Assembly (NCBI GenBank): GCA_963934295.1
Contig: CAWVXY010000001.1
Span: 134,661 to 198,660 of the forward strand
DNA from: Seribacter sp963934295
GTDB taxonomy: Bacteria > Verrucomicrobiota > Verrucomicrobiia > Opitutales > Seribacteraceae
DNA length: 64,000 nucleotides
Direction of reading: 5' to 3'
Part shown: positions 18,068 through 26,176 of the stretch, piece after piece
How positions within the stretch are numbered: the first letter of the stretch is position 1
Layout: each line of letters starts with the position of its first letter
The notes under the pieces: generated by a model
Told to the model about the DNA's origin: nothing
What the model saw: the letters and a program-made list of their open reading frames with translations, nothing else
Databases searched by the model: none
Translations under genes and position numbers: made by a program

Positions 18068-20467
18068 TTAAAATCGTGTACCTCCCGAAAAATGGAACTG
18101 TGAGGAACCTCCAGTATTTGTGGGATCAGTAATAGGAAATCCTAGATCTAAGCGTAAAGGCATACCCATAACCATAATACGAACACCTAATCCCCAATTA
18201 TCGTGCCAGCCTTGCATATCATCACCAGGGAAAAATTTAAAGTCGCCTGTTCTTAAAAAACCTCCGTCGTAAAAAAACGCGAAACGTAATGGGTCGGCTA
18301 TTTTGAAAGTATATTCGGCACTTAGGTAGCTGTAAGAATTACCCCCTCTAGGTTCGCTGGAGGATTGAGGGCCAGCTTCACGGTAATCCCAACCCCTAAG
18401 GTTATATGGGCCGCCTAAAAAGAATTTTTCAAAGAACGGGACGTCAGCATCTTCTCCATCAAATCGGCCCAAAGTACCTGATCTGCCAACAACAGATAAA
18501 ACCTGTTCCATGGGATCAAAGGTTTCAATAAATTTTGCTCCCTGTATTTCAAAACGTCCGTAGTCTGCATCACCACCAAACGGGCCACCCGCGAATTCTT
18601 TTCGAATCGTAACAATACTTCCTTCGGAGGGAAATAAAATACTATTTCTTGTATCCCTCGTTAAACTTAATCCAACTTTGGAAATTGTTCTGTCTATTTC
18701 TTTCTTATTTGAATCATATCTTGCACCATTTCTAATAAAAGCAGGAGCAGTAGAAGCAATATCGCTTATGACAACATCCTCTAGACTATAAAATAAGCGC
18801 CCTTCAACCAATTCAAACAATCTTTTTCGAAAATATACCTCGAACCCCGCTCTCATTTCATCATAGTAAGAACTATAGTAGTCGGACTTTTCCCGAAATA
18901 ATTCAAATCCTGCAGCTACTCTCCTGTTCATAAACCAAGGTTCTTCCAAGGCAAGTCGAGCTTCATTACTACGGGCACCCAGTTTTAATCGGAGACGAAA
19001 TTTTTGACCGTCTCCCTGCAATCGATGTGGACTCCTCCATCTCATAATATCAAAATTTCCCTGACGAAACTCTGCAAACATCATAGCCTTTTCTAAAGTA
19101 CTGAAACCAACCCCAAATGAAACATGTCCAGTCCGGCCTTCCTCTACATTAACAACAAGATTCCTTCTACTACTTTGTAACTCCGGGTCTTGTGAAGCGA
19201 TAGGTTCATCATCCAAGGTAACTTTTTCGAAAAAACGGGTATTTCGTAATCTTGCTTCACTCGTCTCCATCCTAACTAAATCGAAAGTTTCTCCAGGAGC
19301 AAGGGCAAGTTCTCTAACAATGGCCGTTGTCTTTGTTTTATCATTACCCCGAACTTGAATGGAATTAACCGTAAATTTATTGTTTTCAGTAATCTCAAAA
19401 CGAAGATCTATTTGACCCGTTTCCAAATTTGGCTTTCGAATGGAAATAACTCGAGCGTCCAAGTATCCTTTCTTGCCATATTTTTTTCTCAATCGACTTC
19501 TTTCTTCAGCAAGAAGAGTAGGGGAGTAATAATCTCCGGTTTTAAGTTCTTTATCCTCCCGGTTATCCAGACTTTTTAAATCTTCGGTTGTAATAACCGA
19601 ATTTCCCACTATTGAAATTTTCCCAAAATAAGATCTTTCTCCTTCAACAACATTAATTACAATATCTAGAGAGCCTTTTCCGCTAGGCATAATTTTAACT
19701 CCACTTTGCTCAATAGCTACATCCAAAAAACCTTGGTCCCGATAAGCGGATCGCAAGTTATTTAAATCTTCTTCTAAGATTGCAGGGCGATAACGAGATC
19801 TTTTCGACCAAAAGCGCCAAAATCTCCACGGTGCTGTCTCCATCTCCTTAATCAATTTTTTGTCAGAAATATTTTCGTTACCTTCAAAATTAATTTTACT
19901 TATTTTACGTTTTTCGTTTTCAACAATTGTAAAAACAACAGAAACGCTCCTCTCGCCCTCTTTTCTAATAATCTGACTGTCTACTTGAGAGTTCCAGTAA
20001 CCTTTTTCCAAATACAATTCCGCAAGAGCTCTTTGATCAGATTTAATTTCTGCTTCATCGAGTAATTCACCGATGCTGATCTCTATGGATTTCTCAAGCT
20101 TTCTGTTAGACAGCTTGTCATTACCTTCAAAAATGATTTTTCCGATACGGGCTTTAGTGAAAACTTTAAAAACCAATGCCACATCTGATCCGGAAGTTTT
20201 ATCAGGATCCAAAAAGACCTTAACATCATCTATTGCACCCGTTGCCATTAGGTTGGTAATAGACTTATCAATCGCATTGGACTTGTAAGGAATTCCCGTT
20301 TCGATCTGCAAGTTTTGCAAAATAAAAGACTTTCCGATCGTATCAGGACCATCTAATTCTATAGAAATAGATGAGATAGTCTTGCCATCTGGAATTACTT
20401 GCGACCACAGAATCACCATTCCTGAAAGCAGAAATAGGATAGGAAAAAGTGAACGAATCATATTCAT
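18068..20467 (-). CDS. bamA: Outer-membrane protein assembly factor BamA
   Basis: The central Omp85 subunit of the beta-barrel assembly machine. The 799-aa protein has a signal peptide (about 1-24), five POTRA domains (about 25-420, marked by repeated glycine-rich strands such as IIFEGNDKLSNRKL and ISIVGNSVITTEDL) and a C-terminal 16-strand barrel. The loop-6 motif appears as NLRGWDYRE in place of the common VRGF/Y. The protein ends with an aromatic Phe, as outer-membrane proteins do. It lies 7 bp after dnaB, so replication and envelope genes share a transcript. Confidence 0.95.
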   Translation of the reverse strand: MNMIRSLFPILFLLSGMVILWSQVIPDGKTISSISIELDGPDTIGKSFILQNLQIETGIPYKSNAIDKSITNLMATGAIDDVKVFLDPDKTSGSDVALVFKVFTKARIGKIIFEGNDKLSNRKLEKSIEISIGELLDEAEIKSDQRALAELYLEKGYWNSQVDSQIIRKEGERSVSVVFTIVENEKRKISKINFEGNENISDKKLIKEMETAPWRFWRFWSKRSRYRPAILEEDLNNLRSAYRDQGFLDVAIEQSGVKIMPSGKGSLDIVINVVEGERSYFGKISIVGNSVITTEDLKSLDNREDKELKTGDYYSPTLLAEERSRLRKKYGKKGYLDARVISIRKPNLETGQIDLRFEITENNKFTVNSIQVRGNDKTKTTAIVRELALAPGETFDLVRMETSEARLRNTRFFEKVTLDDEPIASQDPELQSSRRNLVVNVEEGRTGHVSFGVGFSTLEKAMMFAEFRQGNFDIMRWRSPHRLQGDGQKFRLRLKLGARSNEARLALEEPWFMNRRVAAGFELFREKSDYYSSYYDEMRAGFEVYFRKRLFELVEGRLFYSLEDVVISDIASTAPAFIRNGARYDSNKKEIDRTISKVGLSLTRDTRNSILFPSEGSIVTIRKEFAGGPFGGDADYGRFEIQGAKFIETFDPMEQVLSVVGRSGTLGRFDGEDADVPFFEKFFLGGPYNLRGWDYREAGPQSSSEPRGGNSYSYLSAEYTFKIADPLRFAFFYDGGFLRTGDFKFFPGDDMQGWHDNWGLGVRIMVMGMPLRLDLGFPITDPTNTGGSSQFHFSGGTRF

Positions 20468-20474
20468 TTATTTT

Positions 20475-21956
20475 TTAATTAAGACGAGGATCATATTGTG
20501 CACTTTCAAACTTTGTGTATTTTCGAACAAAGGCAAGATTTACATATCCCGTAGGTCCATTTCTTTGTTTGGCAAGAATAAGTTTTATGGGTTCAAAGTC
20601 TTCGCCTTGGCTATCTCCTTCACCCTGGGAGATATCACTTTCTCTGATATCTTCACCTTTCCTTTGTTTTCCTAGTAACATTACAATATCAGCATCCTGC
20701 TCAATCGATCCAGATTCTCTCAAGTCAGAGAGCCTGGGATCTCTCTTTTCTTTTTCGGAATCACGATTGAGCTGACTAAGGACAATTACTGGTACTTCCA
20801 ATTCTTTAGCCATTGATTTCAAACCTCGTGAAATTACTGAAATTTCATTCTCCCGAGATGAAGAATAACGATCACCTGATATCAATTGTAAATAGTCGAC
20901 TACGATTAAAGACAGTCCATTTCTAGATTTTACCCTTCGTGCTTTTGCACGTATTTGGTTAATACTTAATCCACTGGTATCATCCACCCAAATGGGAGCT
21001 TGTTGAAATTGCTGACTGATCTCATTAAGTTTCTCCGCATAGTTTTTGGCGACAAACCCTTTACGAAGATCATTCATATTAACCTTAGCTTTCCCGCATA
21101 TCAATCGCATTGCCAAAGAAGAAGCACTCATCTCCAGACTAAAAACCAGGGTGTTTTTTGGATTATTGATATACTTATGAGAAAAGGCAATATTTTCGAC
21201 AATGTTCATGGCCAAACTTGTTTTGCCTACTGAGGGGCGAGCAGCTATGACAACCATTTCTGCTGACTTTAATCCATTTGTTAAATTGTCTAAATCCTTA
21301 TAACCGGTGAGCAAGCCATCTGCCTCTTCCTTAGATAGCATCTTTTGTATTTCCCCCATTGCCTTTTGTATAGGTTCACGAAAATGCAAGGAGGAACGGG
21401 AATTCTGATCATCACCTAATTCGCAAACACGCTGCTCCATTCCAGAAAGAAAGTCATCCACTTCTCCCTGCAAATTATTAGCTCCGTCTATAATTTCAAA
21501 AGCAACATAAATACATCTTCTCAAGAGTGCCTTTTCCTTAACAATCTCCAACCAATAGGTAGCATGTGCTGTGGTATCGATTCTGGAAGTAAGCTCAAAT
21601 AAGGCGTTTTGCCCACCCACTTGGTCTAATTGCTTTCTTGATTCAAGTTTTTCAGCAAGCAGAATTTCATCTGCTGCTTTATTGTCGCTATTAAGCTCAA
21701 GCAAAGCTTCAAAAATGATCTGGTGATTTAAATGGTAAAAATGATCAGCTCCAATTGCTTGTTCCGCACACCTACCCATTACTTCTCCAGAAGTGTCCAT
21801 AATACATGCAGCAAGTAAACCTTGTTCTGCATCTAAATTACTGGGCAAAGGCTTACCCTCTATTGTATCTTTAACTGAGGATTTTCTTTTAGTATCGTCG
21901 CCCGCGTACCTGTTAACCGATTTTTCTTTTGATGAAGAAGATCCCAAGGTTGGCAT
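20475..21956 (-). CDS. dnaB: Replicative DNA helicase
   Basis: Hexameric helicase that opens the replication fork. The 493-aa protein has the N-terminal DnaB domain (about 35-140; DAEQGLLAACIMD) and a RecA-like C-terminal domain with Walker A ARPSVGKTSLAM (about 236-247) and Walker B LIVVDYLQL. The DnaB motif with the arginine finger region is seen in QRNGPTGYVNL. The first 30 residues are a low-complexity, lysine/serine-rich extension, somewhat longer than usual. No intein is present. It follows rplI, a common gene order. Confidence 0.95.
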   Translation of the reverse strand: MPTLGSSSSKEKSVNRYAGDDTKRKSSVKDTIEGKPLPSNLDAEQGLLAACIMDTSGEVMGRCAEQAIGADHFYHLNHQIIFEALLELNSDNKAADEILLAEKLESRKQLDQVGGQNALFELTSRIDTTAHATYWLEIVKEKALLRRCIYVAFEIIDGANNLQGEVDDFLSGMEQRVCELGDDQNSRSSLHFREPIQKAMGEIQKMLSKEEADGLLTGYKDLDNLTNGLKSAEMVVIAARPSVGKTSLAMNIVENIAFSHKYINNPKNTLVFSLEMSASSLAMRLICGKAKVNMNDLRKGFVAKNYAEKLNEISQQFQQAPIWVDDTSGLSINQIRAKARRVKSRNGLSLIVVDYLQLISGDRYSSSRENEISVISRGLKSMAKELEVPVIVLSQLNRDSEKEKRDPRLSDLRESGSIEQDADIVMLLGKQRKGEDIRESDISQGEGDSQGEDFEPIKLILAKQRNGPTGYVNLAFVRKYTKFESAQYDPRLN

Positions 21957-21991
21957 TAGGTTACTCCTATTTCTCTGCTAACAGGAAAGAT

Positions 21992-22465
21992 TTATTCGCT
22001 GTCTTCAATTGGATTTTCTGAAACGACTTCCACTTCGATTTCCGCTTCAACATCATTATGTAATGAAACTGCAACCTTACTAATTCCCAGTTCTTTTATC
22101 GGGGAGAATGATTTTATATGCTTCTTATCAATAATGAATCCTTTTTCGCTAAGCTTTTCTAAGATATGATTAATCGTAACCGAACCAAAAAGTTTACCAC
22201 CTGCACCAGTTTTAACTGCAACCGCGATTTTAGCCTCCTTTAGTTTCGAAGCTATTTCTTGTGATTTTTGCAATTCCTCCGTTTCTCTTGCTGCACGGGC
22301 TACTTTGAGTGCATCTAAACGTTTCTTGTTAGCCAAGTTTAATGGAACGGCTTTCTTTTGTGGCAAAAGATAGTTGCGAGCATATCCGGGGCGAACTTTA
22401 ACAACATCTCCTTCAGATCCTAAATTATGTATATGTTGTACGAGTAATATTTCTGTTGTGGCCAT
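21992..22465 (-). CDS. rplI: 50S ribosomal protein L9
   Basis: A 157-aa protein of the large subunit with the two-domain L9 layout: N-terminal motif VKVRPGYARNYLLPQKKA (about 22-39) binding 23S rRNA, a connecting helix, and a C-terminal domain (GAGGKLFGSVT). It lies 22 bp after ssb and 35 bp before dnaB. In most bacteria rpsR precedes it; here there is no room for that gene. Confidence 0.95.
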   Translation of the reverse strand: MATTEILLVQHIHNLGSEGDVVKVRPGYARNYLLPQKKAVPLNLANKKRLDALKVARAARETEELQKSQEIASKLKEAKIAVAVKTGAGGKLFGSVTINHILEKLSEKGFIIDKKHIKSFSPIKELGISKVAVSLHNDVEAEIEVEVVSENPIEDSE

Positions 22466-22487
22466 AATTAAATAAATTTATTGTTTG

Positions 22488-22946
22488 TTAAAAGGGTACA
22501 TCGTCATCTAGGGTGTCCTCTTTGTTTGTAGAGGGAGAGGTTGAACTTTTTGTATCTTCACTTTCTGGAGAAGGAGGAGTATCCGTGATGCGTGGTTGAG
22601 AAGATGCACCGTCTTGTTTAGAATCAACAAATTCAAAACTATCTAAAACAACCCGTAAGGCACTTCTCTTTTCACCCTCCTTTGATTCCCATTGATCGAG
22701 TTTTAAACGACCTTCAATGAAAATAGATCGGCCTTTTGTAAAAAATCTTCCAACTGCTTCCGCTCTTGGTCCAAAAGATTCAACTTCTACAAAAGTAGTC
22801 TCTTCTTTTCTGTTTCCCTCTCCATCTTTATAAGATCTGTTCAATGCTAGTCCAAAGTTACAAACCGGTCTTCCATTAGACATCATTCTAACATCTGGAT
22901 CACGGGTCAGGTTACCGATAAGTAGAACTTTATTAAGTGATGCCAT
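22488..22946 (-). CDS. ssb: Single-stranded DNA-binding protein
   Basis: A 152-aa SSB. The OB fold occupies about residues 1-110 (LNKVLLIGNLTRDPDVR, FFTKGRSIFIEGRLK). A disordered Ser/Pro/Thr/Asp-rich linker follows and the C-terminus ends in the acidic tip DDDVPF that recruits replication and repair proteins. It is placed between rpsF and rplI. Confidence 0.95.
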   Translation of the reverse strand: MASLNKVLLIGNLTRDPDVRMMSNGRPVCNFGLALNRSYKDGEGNRKEETTFVEVESFGPRAEAVGRFFTKGRSIFIEGRLKLDQWESKEGEKRSALRVVLDSFEFVDSKQDGASSQPRITDTPPSPESEDTKSSTSPSTNKEDTLDDDVPF

Positions 22947-22981
22947 AACAAGAATAATTGAAGATTAGAAAATAGATCCTA

Positions 22982-23272
22982 TTATTTGCGCTCGATGAGA
23001 ATGCGATCAACCTTTTTATCCAATTTTAACTTTTCTTTTAAACGAGATGGTAATTCTGGATCCGATTCAATTTCAAATTGAAGAAAAGTTCCGGAGGTCC
23101 TGTCTTTGCTTTGCGGGTATATAAAGTCATGAGACCCTTGGTTATCAACTTTAGTTACTTCACCTTCGACTTGGCGGATAATTTCACTAAGTTTTGGAAT
23201 CATCTCGTCTGCAGATCCATCTGCACCGTGTGCATCGTATACAATAGTAGCTAAATAATTTCGCTTATTCAT
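22982..23272 (-). CDS. rpsF: 30S ribosomal protein S6
   Basis: A 96-aa small-subunit protein that binds 16S rRNA next to S18. The start NKRNYLATIVYDA and the middle VTKVDNQGSHDFIYP are typical of S6, and the C-terminus lies within the normal length range. The start overlaps the end of pth by 4 bp, showing translational coupling. Its usual partner gene rpsR is not in the cluster. Confidence 0.9.
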   Translation of the reverse strand: MNKRNYLATIVYDAHGADGSADEMIPKLSEIIRQVEGEVTKVDNQGSHDFIYPQSKDRTSGTFLQFEIESDPELPSRLKEKLKLDKKVDRILIERK

Positions 23273-23862
23273 GAGGGTAGTTGGGAAGGTTTAGTTTGGT
23301 TAATTAAGTTCATAGTGGCGTCCACGCCGTTATCGATAAGAGCATAAATTGCATCAATGAGATTTTCTTTTTTCTCGTCCAGAGATTTACACTCCTCCGA
23401 AGATAATTTGGAAAGGACAAAGTCTGAAAGTTTCATTTGAGAATAGGTTTTAGAACCAATCCCTAAACGAAACCGCATAAATGAATTACCTATACATCTA
23501 ACTACGCTAGCAACACCGTTATGTCCACCGGAACCCTTTTTATGGGATATTTTTAATTCTCCGAATGGTAATGTTAATTCATCATGCACAAGAACAACAT
23601 TTTCGGGCACACACCGAAAATAAGTGAGTATTTTCGAAAGATATTTCCCGCTTTCATTCATAAAAGTTTTGGGCTTAACTAATAAAATTCGGTTATCTTT
23701 TCGTGACATAACTAAATGATCGGCGTGAAAATCCTTACTTGATTGAAATACTAAATTTTCCTTCTCCGCAATTGCGTCAACCAACCAAAAACCTAAGTTG
23801 TGGCGAGTTTTTTGATACACCTGTCCTGGGTTGCCAAGACCAATAATTGCGAAATTTCCCAC
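23269..23862 (-). CDS. pth: Peptidyl-tRNA hydrolase
   Basis: Releases tRNA from peptidyl-tRNA that has dropped off the ribosome. The 197-aa protein carries the family motifs GLGNPGQVYQKTRHNLGF with catalytic His and substrate-binding Asn (about 8-25), FMNESGKY, VLVHDELTLP with the catalytic Asp, and GSGGHNGV. It follows rplY by 27 bp and overlaps rpsF by 4 bp. Confidence 0.95.
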   Translation of the reverse strand: MGNFAIIGLGNPGQVYQKTRHNLGFWLVDAIAEKENLVFQSSKDFHADHLVMSRKDNRILLVKPKTFMNESGKYLSKILTYFRCVPENVVLVHDELTLPFGELKISHKKGSGGHNGVASVVRCIGNSFMRFRLGIGSKTYSQMKLSDFVLSKLSSEECKSLDEKKENLIDAIYALIDNGVDATMNLINQTKPSQLPS

Positions 23863-23889
23863 GATTCATTTAGCAGAAAAAGGAATATT

Positions 23890-24555
23890 TTACTCCTTAG
23901 ATCCCTCGTCAGATGCAGAGTCCTCGGATTCAACATCGCTTGCTTCACCTTCAGTTGATTCTTCTTCATCCTCAGCAGATGAACGCCCACCAGCACTTCC
24001 AACGCATGAAACCAACATTCCATCTGGCTCTGCAACATATTCCACGCCATCTAATTTGGGCAAATCCTTGATTTGTAGATTCTCCCCTAGGGCAAGTTTT
24101 GATATATCTAATTCTACTTGCGAAGGAAGATTACTTGGACGACAACGAATTTCGACCTCATTTACCAATACCTCCAAAATTCCGCCCTCGGACTTAACTC
24201 CTTCAGCTTCACCATTAAGGGTAAGAGGAATTTTGGTTTGCAAATCTTCCCCCCGATTGACTTGTACAAAATCGATATGAAGGATACTATTTTTGATTGG
24301 GTCCATGTGCATGTCCTTGATCAAAACTAACTCATCTTCACCTTCTTCTCCAAGCAATCGAAGCAATGAAGATGTCCCTGAAGCCTTTCGAAGTAAAATT
24401 CTCATGGATCTGTCTTCTAAAGAAACAGATTTGTTGATTTCTTTACCGTAAAGAATTGCCGGTATTCTACCTGATGCACGAAGTTTATTGCAAGCTTGGC
24501 GCCCAGTTTGTTCGCGCGGTGCTACTTTAATAGTTAAATCACTTAATTCTGACAT
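23890..24555 (-). CDS. rplY: 50S ribosomal protein L25/TL5 (CTC family)
   Basis: A 221-aa long-form L25: a 5S-rRNA-binding N-terminal domain (about 1-95; ASGRIPAILYGKE, MHMDPIKNSILHIDF), a TL5-type beta domain (about 96-185; VEIRCRPSNLPS) and a very acidic Ser/Glu/Asp tail. It is the first gene of the minus-strand block; about 200 bp upstream separate it from the next gene on the same strand and should hold its promoter. Confidence 0.93.
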   Translation of the reverse strand: MSELSDLTIKVAPREQTGRQACNKLRASGRIPAILYGKEINKSVSLEDRSMRILLRKASGTSSLLRLLGEEGEDELVLIKDMHMDPIKNSILHIDFVQVNRGEDLQTKIPLTLNGEAEGVKSEGGILEVLVNEVEIRCRPSNLPSQVELDISKLALGENLQIKDLPKLDGVEYVAEPDGMLVSCVGSAGGRSSAEDEEESTEGEASDVESEDSASDEGSKE

Positions 24556-24753
24556 GATAAATGAGGGGGTACAAAAATTGGAGAAAGCGATTAGAAATAA
24601 CAGCAGTCGTTAAATCTTGCAAGCACTTTACTTCTTCCATGCAAAGGCAAATTTTAATTACAGATTCTAAGCAACCTCACAGTGCCTTGAATTATTAGAC
24701 ATATTGCCTGACTTTTTTTGAAATTTGATTCTACATGATTGCTCAATAAAATT

Positions 24754-26169
24754 CTAAGAAAATAATTCCTTAACCACACGGCCATACACATCAGTCAATC
24801 GAAAATCCCTACCCGCGTAACTGTAGGTTAATTTTTCATGATCTAATCCCATTGCATGCAAAATGGTGGCATGCAAGTCATGCATATGAACCCGGTTATC
24901 CACCGCGACCCCTCCAATTTCATCCGTTGAACCATAAGAAATTCCAGGTTTTATTCCGCCGCCGGCAAGAAATACCGTAAAGCCACGCGGATTATGATCC
25001 CTTCCATCTTTTCCTTGAGAAAAAGGTGTTCTTCCGAATTCGCCTCCCCACCACACCAATGTATCTTCCAATAAACCCCGTGCTTTTAGATCCTGTAATA
25101 ATCCAGCGACCGGTTTGTCCGTTGCTCGGGCGTGATCGGCATGTTTCGGCATATTACCGTGTTGATCCCACCTTGGATTAGCCGATTCATCCGAATAATT
25201 AACGCTTACAAACCTAACTCCTCGTTCGACCATTCTTCTGGCTAATAGACATTGCTTACCAAAATCATCTGTATGTTTCTCGTCTATACCATAAATGCTT
25301 CTGGTAGCCTTCGTCTCTTTGGACAAATCAGTTAATTCGGGGGCCTCCATTTGCATTCGCCAAGCCAACTCGTAATTTTCAATGGTCGCCTCCATCTCAT
25401 CATCCTGAGAATAGCCACTCGATTGAACAGCGTTTAAATGCTGCAATAGATTGAAACGACTTTTTCTTTGAGAATCGTTAAGCATCGCATTCTCTACATT
25501 TCGTATCTTGGCTCCATTGACATTCCCTGCTCTTCCCAGAGCTGTGCCCTGATGAATGGATGGCAAAAAAGCATTACCGTAATTTCGTGGCCCACCTTTG
25601 CTTGAAGATGGGGAAATCGTTACGAAAGCGGGTAAATTATGATTCTCCGTCCCAAGGCCATATGAAATCCAACTCCCCATAGATGGACGAACCAAGTTGG
25701 TGGCTCCTGTATGCATAAATAGGGTAGAGGGACCATGAGCAACTCCTTCTGTATGCATGGAATGAATAAAAGCGAGTTCATCAACATGTTGAGCAATATG
25801 CGGAAACAAAGAGGATACATACTTCCCGCATTGACCATACTGCTTAAATTCCCAGAGAGGTTTCATCAAAGTACGCTTACTCGCTTTACCAAAAGTGTTA
25901 GTGCGCACACCAACAAAATCAACTTGCTTATTGTCTTTAGAGAAAAGTTCCGGTTTGAAATCGAAAGTATCCACATGACTGGGTCCGCCTGCCATGAAAA
26001 TAAAGATTACACGCTTAGCTCGTTGGGGAAAATAGGAAGGCCTCGCCAGTAGCGAACTCGGTGGTTGAGCATTCGCATGTTCTAAACCAGCCAAGGCAAG
26101 AGAACCAAATCCACAAGCTACTGACTTCAATAAATTTCTACGGGATAATTCTTGAGGGTGCCTAATCAT
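24754..26169 (-). CDS. DUF1501 protein with Tat signal (sulfatase-like fold)
   Basis: A 471-aa exported protein of the DUF1501 family, which is expanded in Planctomycetes and Verrucomicrobia and shares the alkaline phosphatase/sulfatase fold. A twin-arginine signal is seen (SRRNLLKSVACGFGSLALAG). Core motifs are FIFMAGGPSHVDTFD, WWGGEFGRTPF and DHNPRGF, the latter two carrying likely metal ligands. The substrate is not established. It lies 7 bp downstream of the PSCyt1/DUF1549/DUF1553 gene, the standard pairing in these phyla, and the two are probably co-transcribed and exported together. Confidence 0.9.
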   Translation of the reverse strand: MIRHPQELSRRNLLKSVACGFGSLALAGLEHANAQPPSSLLARPSYFPQRAKRVIFIFMAGGPSHVDTFDFKPELFSKDNKQVDFVGVRTNTFGKASKRTLMKPLWEFKQYGQCGKYVSSLFPHIAQHVDELAFIHSMHTEGVAHGPSTLFMHTGATNLVRPSMGSWISYGLGTENHNLPAFVTISPSSSKGGPRNYGNAFLPSIHQGTALGRAGNVNGAKIRNVENAMLNDSQRKSRFNLLQHLNAVQSSGYSQDDEMEATIENYELAWRMQMEAPELTDLSKETKATRSIYGIDEKHTDDFGKQCLLARRMVERGVRFVSVNYSDESANPRWDQHGNMPKHADHARATDKPVAGLLQDLKARGLLEDTLVWWGGEFGRTPFSQGKDGRDHNPRGFTVFLAGGGIKPGISYGSTDEIGGVAVDNRVHMHDLHATILHAMGLDHEKLTYSYAGRDFRLTDVYGRVVKELFS

Positions 26170-26176
26170 AATTTAA

